From the NCBI GenBank assembly GCA_029932035.1, contig JAOZQV010000259.1:1-5647 (forward strand): a stretch of DNA of 5,647 nucleotides. Direction: 5' to 3'. Below are positions 1-5,647 of this stretch, in pieces. Each line of letters begins with the position of its first letter. Positions within the stretch are counted from its first letter, which is position 1. Made by a program: the position numbers and the translations under genes. Under the pieces are notes generated by a model. That model was not told where the DNA came from. It saw only the letters and a program-made list of their open reading frames with translations, and did no database searches. Source of the DNA: Deltaproteobacteria bacterium (GTDB taxonomy: Bacteria; Desulfobacterota; DSM-4660; Desulfatiglandales; Desulfatiglandaceae).

Positions 1-782
1 GTCATCCCAAGGTATTCCCAGTTGGCCGCCTTGTAACAACTCCCATGGTAATACCTGGGGTCAACAAATGTCTCCACCAACAAAGGGCTGTAATTCCACC
101 GCTCCTGCCAGTCATACTTTACACGCCGTACAGCCTGTCCCAGAACGTGACTGGCAAGATTCTTGGCCCGAACCCACGGAAAAATTAAAAACCTGCTGTT
201 ATTGATAATCCAGGCCAGGTTGCTCAGTCGTTGCCTTTCCGTCCAACCTATCCACCTGTCTCGTACCGTCAGGGCCTTCGATGCTCCTGAAAACAGTATG
301 CATCCCAATAAACCCTGATCAGATACCACAAAATACCTCATAAAATAGCCGAACGGCCTCTTATAACCCAGATAGTGGTAGCGCAAGACGTATTCATTCC
401 ACAATCCACTGCCTTTCTTATCATTAACAATCTTAACCCTTACAGAACCTAACTCTTTTAATTTGCAATCAATATCAGGACCGGGGTCTGTCCTGCCAGT
501 TAGGGGAATATCTTTTCCAGGTCCATTCCTTTGATATTCCTCTCGCTTTGCCGGAAGTCGGAAAAAATCCTCCGCTTCCAATTTCTCCAATAATTTCATG
601 CAGGCATCCAGCTTATAGCCACCAGAGGCTGTAAACCACTCCAAATGCTCGCATATGGTTGCAGTCAGTTCCGTACGACTCAAGTTTGTAAATAACCCAA
701 CCGTTTCTTTAATCTCAGAAATCTCTTTACCGGTGACCTCTCGGCCACATTGAAAAATTGGCCCGCCCTCTCTTTGAAGCAC
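1..782 (-). CDS. DruA-like DUF4338 protein, N-terminal 260 residues (3' end beyond the left edge)
   Basis: The frame is open from a GTG at 782-780 to the window edge, giving 260 codons with no stop. The start is supported by AAGGAGG 9 nt upstream (798-792). Residues about 15-80 resemble the N-terminal part of DUF4338 proteins: SRTEL at 35-39, CEHLEWF at 44-50, then a helical stretch ending RLPAKR. The core follows with RYHYLGYKRPFGYFMRYFV (about 134-152), RDRWIGW (174-180), NNSRFLIFPWVRAKNLASHVL (194-214, continuous), ETFVD (237-241) and CYKAANW (249-255). This pattern is what I recognise as the DUF4338 family to which DruA of the Druantia anti-phage system belongs. Family members of roughly 300-400 residues also occur alone and in several copies per genome, suggesting a mobile or transposase-like role for some. 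The biochemical function is not established. G+C is near 43% in sampled lines, lower than the transporter genes. Nothing in the window pairs it with DruB or another defence gene. Family assignment is fairly sure; role is open. Confidence 0.85.
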   Translation of the reverse strand, partial: MLQREGGPIFQCGREVTGKEISEIKETVGLFTNLSRTELTATICEHLEWFTASGGYKLDACMKLLEKLEAEDFFRLPAKREEYQRNGPGKDIPLTGRTDPGPDIDCKLKELGSVRVKIVNDKKGSGLWNEYVLRYHYLGYKRPFGYFMRYFVVSDQGLLGCILFSGASKALTVRDRWIGWTERQRLSNLAWIINNSRFLIFPWVRAKNLASHVLGQAVRRVKYDWQERWNYSPLLVETFVDPRYYHGSCYKAANWEYLGM

Positions 783-791
783 GGCGTGTCA

Positions 792-798
792 CCTCCTT
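792..798 (-). promoter_or_regulatory. Ribosome binding site fixing the GTG start of the DruA-like gene
   Basis: The minus strand reads AAGGAGG at 798-792, followed by 9 nt and then GTG at 782-780. A second GTG at 792-790 overlaps the motif itself and is in another frame, so it cannot start this protein. The strong site supports GTG-782 as the true start. Confidence 0.8.
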
Positions 799-850
799 GA
801 AAATTAATCCAACACTATTGATATTAAAAGTATGTGAATTGGGGAAGATT

Positions 851-892
851 ATGTCAGTTTAACCATCTGTGAAAATCGGTGTTAAATGACAT
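851..892 (-). repeat. Imperfect inverted repeat / stem-loop at the 3' end of the transport operon
   Basis: The arms are ATGTCAGTTTAAC (851-863) and GTTAAATGACAT (881-892). They pair over 12 bp with a single bulged base (857) around a 17-nt loop. The TAA stop of the small membrane ORF lies inside one arm. The stem is A/T rich and no run of T follows on either strand (the minus strand continues AATCTTCCCC), so it is not a canonical intrinsic terminator. It could protect the mRNA 3' end, act as a weak terminator or bind a protein; I cannot tell which. The rest of the 783-881 interval holds only the ribosome binding site of the next gene, and I could not support a -35/-10 promoter there. Confidence 0.45.
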
Positions 893-1031
893 AACCAGTT
901 ACAAATACGACGATGAATCCGAATATAACGACAAGCGTTTTGGGAACGTGCCTTATTGGCCTGTATGCAGGGGCCTTTAAAGTCCTCGAAGTTATTGAAA
1001 ACTCATGAGGTTTTTCACGTAAGCTAAGCAT
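882..1031 (-). CDS. Small single-span membrane protein (49 aa), overlapping the ATPase stop codon
   Basis: The ATG at 1031-1029 lies inside the last codons of the ATPase gene, in another frame, so the two genes overlap by 8 nt (ATGCTTAG on the minus strand). The frame stays open for 49 codons to TAA at 884-882. The product begins MLSLREKPHEF, has a basic middle (RPIRHVPK at 24-31), and ends in a hydrophobic segment from T32 to I49 (TLVVIFGFIVVFVTGYVI). This is a plausible transmembrane helix with positive charges just before it, predicting a cytoplasmic N-terminus and an anchor at the extreme C-terminus. There is no good Shine-Dalgarno sequence, so translation would depend on ribosomes finishing the ATPase. 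I recognise no family. It could be an accessory subunit or regulator of the transporter by position, but that is inference. A chance ORF remains possible; the overlap geometry, the well-formed helix and the lack of a better use for this DNA argue for a real gene. Confidence 0.5.
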   Translation of the reverse strand: MLSLREKPHEFSITSRTLKAPAYRPIRHVPKTLVVIFGFIVVFVTGYVI

Positions 1032-2139
1032 CAACAATAATAACTTGATTACGTTTTACATATAAATTTACAGCGGTTCCGTTTTTAAGGGGAACTTGTC
1101 CGTGATGATGGGTATCATCTGCCAAGAGTACATCGTTTTGGACGTTTACACGATAGCGAATCGTACTCCCTAAAAACTCCTTTCCGATTATTGTTCCCTT
1201 CAATCTAATCTTGTCCGCTGCTTCGATTTCCGTGTCCGTATTGATAGTAACGTTTTGAGGTCGGACTACCAAGCTGCAATGGTCACGATAACTGCTATCA
1301 AGAAGGATGTCATGCATGGGAATCACTTCGCCATTATCGGCATGGAATTGTATAGTATTCCCTGATTCTTTCAACCTTCCGTCTATAAAGTTTGTCGTGC
1401 CTAAGAAGTCCGCGACAAAACGATTTGCAGGCTGGTCATAAAGATCCATGGGCGATCCTATCTGTTGGATTATGCCGTCATTGATAACGGCGATACGATC
1501 GGAGGTGGTGTTAGCCTCCTCTTGGTCATGAGTTACGAAGATGGTAGTCAAAGATAGTTTTTGCTGCAACTGGCGTAATTCCCGGCGCATCTGGACACGA
1601 AGCTTGGCGTCCAAGTTGGAGAGTGGCTCGTCGAGCAGTAGTACTTGGGGTTCAATGACTACGGTCCGGGCAAGAGCAACCCGTTGCTGCTGGCCACCCG
1701 AGATTTGAGATGGACGCCGATCTGCAAGATCGAGCAAGTCGACGAGATCTAGAGCTGCATCGACACGTTTGTTGATTTCATTGCGAGGCATGTGCTTCTC
1801 CTCTAATCCGAATGCCACGTTCTTTCTAACCGTCATGTGGGGCCACAGCGCGTAACTCTGAAATACCATGCCGACGTTACGCCGCCATGGCGGTAGGTGG
1901 GATACTTCCTGCTCCCCGATGAACACCTGACCGGCCTGTGCCGATTCGAACCCGGCAATCAGGCGAATAAGGGTTGTCTTGCCACAACCGGACGGCCCTA
2001 AAAAAGCGAAGAATTCACCGGACTCAATTTTAAGGTCGATCCCTTTCAGAACATGAGTTTTGCCGAATGAAAGGCTGATCCCTTGCAAAGTGACACCCGA
2101 GTCCGAATCGTTTCCGTTTTTGTACGCAGTGTTGGTCAC
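1024..2139 (-). CDS. ABC transporter ATP-binding protein (PotA/FbpC/UgpC type, with TOBE-like C-terminus)
   Basis: This 371-residue ATPase energises import through the fused permease encoded just upstream. It is cytoplasmic and would work as a dimer. All nucleotide-binding motifs are intact: Walker A GPSGCGKT at 48-55, Q-loop glutamine Q94, signature ISGGQQQ at 146-152 (Ile replaces the usual Leu), Walker B VLLLDEP at 166-172 with catalytic E171, D-loop SNLDA at 174-178, and switch histidine H204. After the nucleotide domain (to about residue 235) comes FLGTTNFIDG and a C-terminal region with VVRPQNVTI, typical of the TOBE domain of the iron, polyamine and phosphonate ATPases. Length is usual for that group. 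The start is GTG at 2139-2137, preceded by AGGAG (2150-2146) with a 6-nt spacer. The permease stop is 28 nt upstream, and the small membrane ORF overlaps the 3' end. The substrate cannot be read from the ATPase alone. Confidence 0.96.
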   Translation of the reverse strand: MTNTAYKNGNDSDSGVTLQGISLSFGKTHVLKGIDLKIESGEFFAFLGPSGCGKTTLIRLIAGFESAQAGQVFIGEQEVSHLPPWRRNVGMVFQSYALWPHMTVRKNVAFGLEEKHMPRNEINKRVDAALDLVDLLDLADRRPSQISGGQQQRVALARTVVIEPQVLLLDEPLSNLDAKLRVQMRRELRQLQQKLSLTTIFVTHDQEEANTTSDRIAVINDGIIQQIGSPMDLYDQPANRFVADFLGTTNFIDGRLKESGNTIQFHADNGEVIPMHDILLDSSYRDHCSLVVRPQNVTINTDTEIEAADKIRLKGTIIGKEFLGSTIRYRVNVQNDVLLADDTHHHGQVPLKNGTAVNLYVKRNQVIIVDA

Positions 2140-2167
2140 GTCTTGCTCCTGTGTGGATACTTCAATC

Positions 2168-3910
2168 TCAGTTTGTTTCTCTCATACCGTATTTTTTCTG
2201 ACGCCGATCAACAACAATGTAGGAAATCATGGTGCACAGCCCGACCACAATTACGGCCGCTATACCTAAAGCAGCACCAGGTCCACGCCCTGCGGCACTT
2301 TGCATATACACATAGATGCCGTATGAAAGCGGTCCGTCTGCGCTTTTGGACACAAGCATCAGGGTCATACCCAGTTCCACTGCTGCAGTGGCGAAACTTG
2401 TCACAAAGCCCGCGAGAATCCCCCCGACCATCAACGGGACTACGATCTTGCGTATGGTCGAGAATTTTCCGGCCCCGAGGTTTTCAGCGGATTCTTCAAG
2501 AGAAACACTCACCTGCTGCAGGGCAGCGGTGCAGGCACGCAGCGCATAAGGCAGCCGGCGGATAGACAGGGCAATGACGATTACGATCCACCAGGTGGCC
2601 AGCGGCTGATTTTCCAGCCATGGCACGCGGAAAGCAAAGAAGGTACGCAGGTATCCGATACCGATAACCAGCCCTGGAATCGCTACTGCCGACATGGCAA
2701 CGTAATCCAATACCTTTCGCCCGATCAGTTTTGTGCGCAGTGCGATATAAGCAATGGCCGTACCCAGCACGATATCGATAGATCCGGCAAGGAATGAGTA
2801 GAGAATGGTGTTGGTCATAAACTCGGGCGTTTCGGTGAAAATGGCAACAAAATGATCAAAAGTGAAGGCATCGGGCAATATGCTGTATGACCAGATGCTC
2901 CCAAAAGACAGTAGCGTAAGGCCAAAATGGGGAGCCAGCACCAGGGTCATAATCAAAAGGATGATGGACCAGGCCATAACCTTTTCCCACGACCGCATTC
3001 GGCGTTTGGCCAGACCTCCGCCACCCTTTTGAACGGTAGCATAGTCCTTTCCTTTTAGCGACTTCATGGCCATCCACATGGCCGACAGGGAGATCACAAC
3101 AAGAATAACTGATATCACGTAACCCATGGGGTCTTTGATGCCGATGGATGCGATTCGCAGGTACGCCTGTGGTGCGAGCATATTGTTGACATTCAGTAAA
3201 AGCGGCGTGCCGAGATCATCGAAGACTTTCAGAAATACAAGTGACGCGCCGGCCATGTATCCAGGCATGGCCAGGGGCAGAACGATTCGCCGAAACAGCC
3301 GGAAACCAGAGCACCCCAGGTTTTGGGCTGATTCTTCCATGGACTTGTCGATATTTTGGAGGGCCGCGGACAGGTTAATCAGAATAAACGGAAAATAATG
3401 AAGGCTCTCAACAAAAATAACGCCGTTGAGTCCCTCCATTAAGGGGATGTTAATTCCAAACCATCGTTCGAGCAGGAGATTGATGCTGCCGTTTCGTCCA
3501 AAGAGCATCATCATGGATACGGCGCCGACAAAGGGCGGCATAATGAGTGGAATGATTCCGAGGCTTTGAACAATGACAGCGCCCTTAAACTCAAAGCGTG
3601 ATGTAAAGTACGCAAGCGGCATAGAAAAAATCGACGCTATTAGAACCGTCATGACACCCACGTAGAGAGAGTTCCAGAAAGATTCACGAAACAGGGCGGT
3701 GCTGAAAAAGTCTTTAAAATTGACGAGGGTGAACTGGCTGGTGGTCACATCCTGAAAGGCAACGAAAATCACATTCACCACAGGGACAATAAGAAAGATG
3801 AGCAGGAACAAGGCGATGAACAGCATGACCGCCGCCAGCGCTGGCTGTTTTCTGAATTCAGAAGTTGCTATTGGAGTTCTCCCTTTTCCGGCTTGTCCGG
3901 GTTGGGTCAA
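2168..3910 (-). CDS. Fused two-domain ABC transporter permease (iron / 2-aminoethylphosphonate type)
   Basis: This 580-residue inner-membrane protein forms the translocation pore. It is an internal duplication of two binding-protein-dependent permease domains. The first spans about 28-285, with a first helix at about 25-50 and the ATPase-coupling EAA loop at 192-217 (EESAQNLG, then RRIVLPL). The second spans about 308-570, with a helix near 312-335 and its EAA loop at 472-497 (EESAENLG, then RKIVVPL). The two are joined by a basic, glycine-rich cytoplasmic linker (KGGGGLAKRRMR, 295-306). Fused permeases of this layout are known from FbpB/AfuB/SfuB-like systems, so one gene supplies both halves of the pore. 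The listed start is TTG at 3910-3908, only 5 nt after the binding-protein stop and without a recognisable ribosome binding site, which suggests coupled translation. The next in-frame ATG (codon 29) lies inside the first helix and is unlikely. The stop is 28 nt before the ATPase. Family and completeness are certain; the exact N-terminus is not. Confidence 0.94.
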   Translation of the reverse strand: MTQPGQAGKGRTPIATSEFRKQPALAAVMLFIALFLLIFLIVPVVNVIFVAFQDVTTSQFTLVNFKDFFSTALFRESFWNSLYVGVMTVLIASIFSMPLAYFTSRFEFKGAVIVQSLGIIPLIMPPFVGAVSMMMLFGRNGSINLLLERWFGINIPLMEGLNGVIFVESLHYFPFILINLSAALQNIDKSMEESAQNLGCSGFRLFRRIVLPLAMPGYMAGASLVFLKVFDDLGTPLLLNVNNMLAPQAYLRIASIGIKDPMGYVISVILVVISLSAMWMAMKSLKGKDYATVQKGGGGLAKRRMRSWEKVMAWSIILLIMTLVLAPHFGLTLLSFGSIWSYSILPDAFTFDHFVAIFTETPEFMTNTILYSFLAGSIDIVLGTAIAYIALRTKLIGRKVLDYVAMSAVAIPGLVIGIGYLRTFFAFRVPWLENQPLATWWIVIVIALSIRRLPYALRACTAALQQVSVSLEESAENLGAGKFSTIRKIVVPLMVGGILAGFVTSFATAAVELGMTLMLVSKSADGPLSYGIYVYMQSAAGRGPGAALGIAAVIVVGLCTMISYIVVDRRQKKYGMRETN

Positions 3911-3915
3911 CAGTT

Positions 3916-5289
3916 TTACTTGAGCATCTTTAACGCCTTTTCGGCTTTTGCCTTAGCAGCGGCATAGCTTTTCTTTGTAAAGGAGTCCCATTTTTCCTCG
4001 ATTTCTGCTTGTCGAGGCGGGACCTTTACGCTTACCTTTTTCCGTTTCTTGTAGACATCCGAGGTAAAGACACCCGGGAATTTCGCATCAACAGCCTCGG
4101 ATTCGGAGATGGGCACTGTCGTCAAAAGAGCTCGTGCCTCTTTGATCAAGGCTTTGGCTTTGGCATTGGACTTGCTGGCGAGAGCGGTTTCAGCTTTTTG
4201 AATCGCCTTGGTTGCTGCCGCTATATCTTTGCGCCGGTATGTGATCATGACGTCAAACAGCGAGTTCACGATATTATAGCGATCCTTGGAGAGTCCCACG
4301 TCAAATTTGACTGCCGCACCGATGGATTTGTCTTTGAAGGGGTTGGGGAAATCCTTGGGTGCCTTGGCATATGTTGCGGGATTGACAGGCAGACGGCGAA
4401 TCGCCGGGTCCAGCAACAATTCCTGTCCTTCCTGCGACAGCAGGTATTCGATGAAAGCAGCCGCCGCCTTCGGATGGGGGGCGTTCTTAACGATGGCGAT
4501 GTTGGCCGGAACCAGCGTTGTCACTTTGGGATAGATGAAGTCCACTGGAAATCCAGTTGCCTTGGAAGAGAAACCGAAAAAGTCGATGACAATGCCCACA
4601 CCAAAGTCACCGCTGTTGACACCTTCCGGGACGCCAAAGCTGCGTTCGGTGACCATCTTAAAATTTCCGGCGATCTCTTTCCATGTGGCCCAGCCTTTAT
4701 CCCAACCTTCACCCTGGAGAACGGTTTCCACCGTCAGGTGTGTGGTGCCGGATCGTGACGGCGCCGACATGCCGACATGATCGTGGTAGACTGGTTTCTT
4801 GAGGTCGTCCCAATCCTTGGGAACCGGTATTTTTTTGGCTTTCAGATAACGTTTGTTCCACATGATCCCATATCCGGAGCCAGCGAAACCCACATAATAG
4901 CCATCTGGGTCGTTGATCGGATACGAGCCGATCTCGGCTGGGATCCCTTTGGCCTTAGGTGTGTATTTTTTTAGTAAATTATCACCTTTTAGTACTTCGA
5001 AAGCGTCCGGTGCGGAGGCCCATACCAGATCGGAAGTATTCCCCTGCGCGGTTTCCTGAATATACTTCACCGCAGCGGAGGTCTTTTTTTGCAAAACTTC
5101 CACAGTTGTTCCTGGGTATTTCGCCTCAAAGGCCTTCTTGAACGGACCGGTCAGGTCTTTCGGGTACGAGGTGACAACCACTATCTTGTCTTCCATGTCG
5201 GCGGCAACGGATGGGCCGATCCATAGACACAGGACAGCAGCCAATAAAACACCCAATAACATCTTTGTAAAATTTGTTTTCATATTCAT
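3916..5289 (-). CDS. Periplasmic ABC transporter solute-binding protein with long C-terminal extension
   Basis: I start the gene at ATG 5289-5287, which has AAGGAGG 8 nt upstream; the frame extends to 5346, but the upstream ATGs fit that site badly. The product is 457 residues. It opens with a Sec signal peptide (lysines at 4 and 9, hydrophobic core 10-24, likely cleavage around GPSVA-AD at 29/30, no lipobox), so it acts in the periplasm. The mature part follows the type of iron, phosphonate and phosphoglycerate binding proteins: KIVVVTSYPKD near 35-45, SDLVWASAPDAFEVL at 86-100, GYGIMWNK at 139-146, SRSGTTHLTVE at 178-188, RSFGVPEGVNSGDFGVG at 216-232, and IRRLPVNP at 297-304. Residues about 350-457 are beyond the usual length for this family. 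They are rich in Lys and Ala and look helical, in two blocks (352-387 and 424-457) around a VPISESEAVDAKFPG loop. No adjacent Tyr-Tyr pair of the FbpA iron-ligand kind is evident in the second half. The permease follows after 5 nt. Class is sure; ligand is not. Confidence 0.92.
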   Translation of the reverse strand: MNMKTNFTKMLLGVLLAAVLCLWIGPSVAADMEDKIVVVTSYPKDLTGPFKKAFEAKYPGTTVEVLQKKTSAAVKYIQETAQGNTSDLVWASAPDAFEVLKGDNLLKKYTPKAKGIPAEIGSYPINDPDGYYVGFAGSGYGIMWNKRYLKAKKIPVPKDWDDLKKPVYHDHVGMSAPSRSGTTHLTVETVLQGEGWDKGWATWKEIAGNFKMVTERSFGVPEGVNSGDFGVGIVIDFFGFSSKATGFPVDFIYPKVTTLVPANIAIVKNAPHPKAAAAFIEYLLSQEGQELLLDPAIRRLPVNPATYAKAPKDFPNPFKDKSIGAAVKFDVGLSKDRYNIVNSLFDVMITYRRKDIAAATKAIQKAETALASKSNAKAKALIKEARALLTTVPISESEAVDAKFPGVFTSDVYKKRKKVSVKVPPRQAEIEEKWDSFTKKSYAAAKAKAEKALKMLK

Positions 5290-5297
5290 AACCATTT

Positions 5298-5304
5298 CCT
5301 CCTT
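5298..5304 (-). promoter_or_regulatory. Ribosome binding site that decides the binding-protein start
   Basis: The minus strand reads AAGGAGG at 5304-5298. The spacer to ATG 5289-5287 is 8 nt, which is ideal. The ATG at 5295-5293 is only 2 nt away, and the ATG at 5283-5281 is 14 nt away. The site lies one base after the stop codon of the upstream phosphatase gene (TAA, 5308-5306), so the two reading frames are arranged head to tail in one likely transcript. Confidence 0.85.
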
Positions 5305-5305
5305 G

Positions 5306-5647
5306 TTATATTTTACTTTCTCCATAATATAGTTGAAATATCTCATGTTGTTTTACTATTTTAAGAAATCCACCATTATTTATATCCATAATTTCAGGTA
5401 AATACGATAAGGCTTTTCCTGAAAAGTATGCAATTACAACCTTAATGGCAATCCAATGAGAAACAATAAGAATATTTTCCCCTGGATTGTCCAGAAATAT
5501 ACTCTTAATTTCACTCGCTACCCTTTTTTGCAGTTCTTCGTATGTTTCGGCCCCAAACAACAAGTACTGCTCAGGTTGATTCCAAAAGTTATTAAATTCT
5601 ACAGGATGTGATAGTTGCGCTTCTTTACGTGTTTTTCCTTCCCATGG
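5306..5647 (-). CDS. Histidine phosphatase (phosphoglycerate-mutase-like) family protein, C-terminal 113 residues
   Basis: The frame is open from the right edge of the window to TAA at 5308-5306, giving 113 residues; the 5' part is outside. A start inside the window (such as TTG at 5563) would wrongly cut the family sequence. The visible part begins PWEGKTRKEAQ, matching the WEG(K/R)x..EA block after the catalytic-loop region of small cobalamin/PhoE-type histidine phosphatases. It continues with HPVEFNNFWNQPEQY, then GAETYEELQKRV (the GES-like acid and following arginine helix), then NILIVSHWIAIKVV. In that last motif the SH histidine is the family's second active-site histidine. The first catalytic motif (RHG) would lie upstream of the window. 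Such enzymes remove phosphate from small molecules or proteins through a phosphohistidine; the substrate is unknown here. The gene ends 16 nt before the binding-protein ATG. Hand-counted G+C is about 34% over 5341-5640, far below the transporter genes. Confidence 0.85.
   Translation of the reverse strand, partial: PWEGKTRKEAQLSHPVEFNNFWNQPEQYLLFGAETYEELQKRVASEIKSIFLDNPGENILIVSHWIAIKVVIAYFSGKALSYLPEIMDINNGGFLKIVKQHEIFQLYYGESKI

Noticed and set aside
799..850. A promoter for the DruA-like gene (TAATAT on the minus strand).
   Set aside because: Only a weak -10-like hexamer is visible, without a matching -35 element. Read-through from the operon is equally possible.
997..1016. Palindrome around CTCATGAG with flanking A and T runs, as an intrinsic terminator of the ATPase gene.
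   Set aside because: The core palindrome leaves no room for a stable loop, the outer A/T arms are offset by a mismatch, and it lies inside the small membrane ORF.
2083..2565. Plus-strand open frames of 160 and fewer codons across the ATPase/permease junction.
   Set aside because: They cross conserved minus-strand coding sequence on both sides and have low-complexity, Arg/Ser-rich translations typical of shadow frames.
4009..4758. A 249-codon open frame on the plus strand opposite the binding-protein gene.
   Set aside because: It is entirely antisense to a gene with clear signal peptide and family motifs. Its product shows no recognisable domain and no convincing ribosome binding site.
5290..5346. 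Upstream extension of the binding protein to an ATG at 5346.
   Set aside because: The extension overlaps the phosphatase 3' end and would put 19 extra charged residues before the signal peptide. The ribosome binding site at 5304-5298 fits ATG-5289.
5306..5400. An internal promoter for the binding-protein gene in the A/T-rich end of the phosphatase gene (TATATT and TATTAT boxes).
   Set aside because: Such hexamers are expected by chance in DNA with about one third G+C, and no fitting -35 hexamer stands at 16-18 nt.

Overview
This window has one strand in use. Every gene I can support is on the minus strand, so the biological order runs from the right edge to the left edge. It reads as ordinary chromosomal DNA of a Gram-negative bacterium: one gene has a Sec signal peptide for periplasmic export, and Shine-Dalgarno sequences are strong. 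The solute-binding protein style and the DruA-like gene would fit a Desulfobacterota (delta-proteobacterial) host. That placement is an inference from protein style only, because no marker gene is present.

The core (about 5647 to 882, minus strand) is a compact transport operon. It starts with the 3' part of a histidine-phosphatase-family gene cut by the right edge. Next come a periplasmic solute-binding protein with an unusually long Lys/Ala-rich C-terminus, a fused two-domain inner-membrane permease, and a PotA/FbpC-type ATPase with a C-terminal TOBE-like region. Last is a previously unlisted 49-codon ORF that overlaps the ATPase stop codon and encodes a probable single-span membrane peptide. 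Gaps are 16, 5 and 28 nt, followed by an 8-nt overlap, so the genes are likely co-transcribed and partly translationally coupled. The binding protein would capture a ligand in the periplasm, the permease would pass it across the inner membrane, and the ATPase would drive the step. The family (ferric iron, 2-aminoethylphosphonate, phosphoglycerate and similar anionic ligands) is clear, but the exact substrate cannot be read from the sequence. A phosphatase at the head of the same unit favours a phosphorylated substrate, without proving it.

The left part (782 to 1, minus strand) is the first 260 codons of a DUF4338/DruA-like protein running off the left edge. It has a textbook ribosome binding site and a GTG start. 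It could be a Druantia-type defence component or one of the solitary, mobile-like members of this family; the missing flank would decide. Between it and the operon lies about 100 bp with an imperfect inverted repeat at the operon's 3' end and no gene.

There are no tRNAs, rRNAs, CRISPR arrays or complete insertion sequences. G+C changes sharply near the phosphatase/binding-protein junction: about 34% by hand count over 5341-5640, against about 56% over 4381-4560. The phosphatase gene and the transporter may therefore have different histories.
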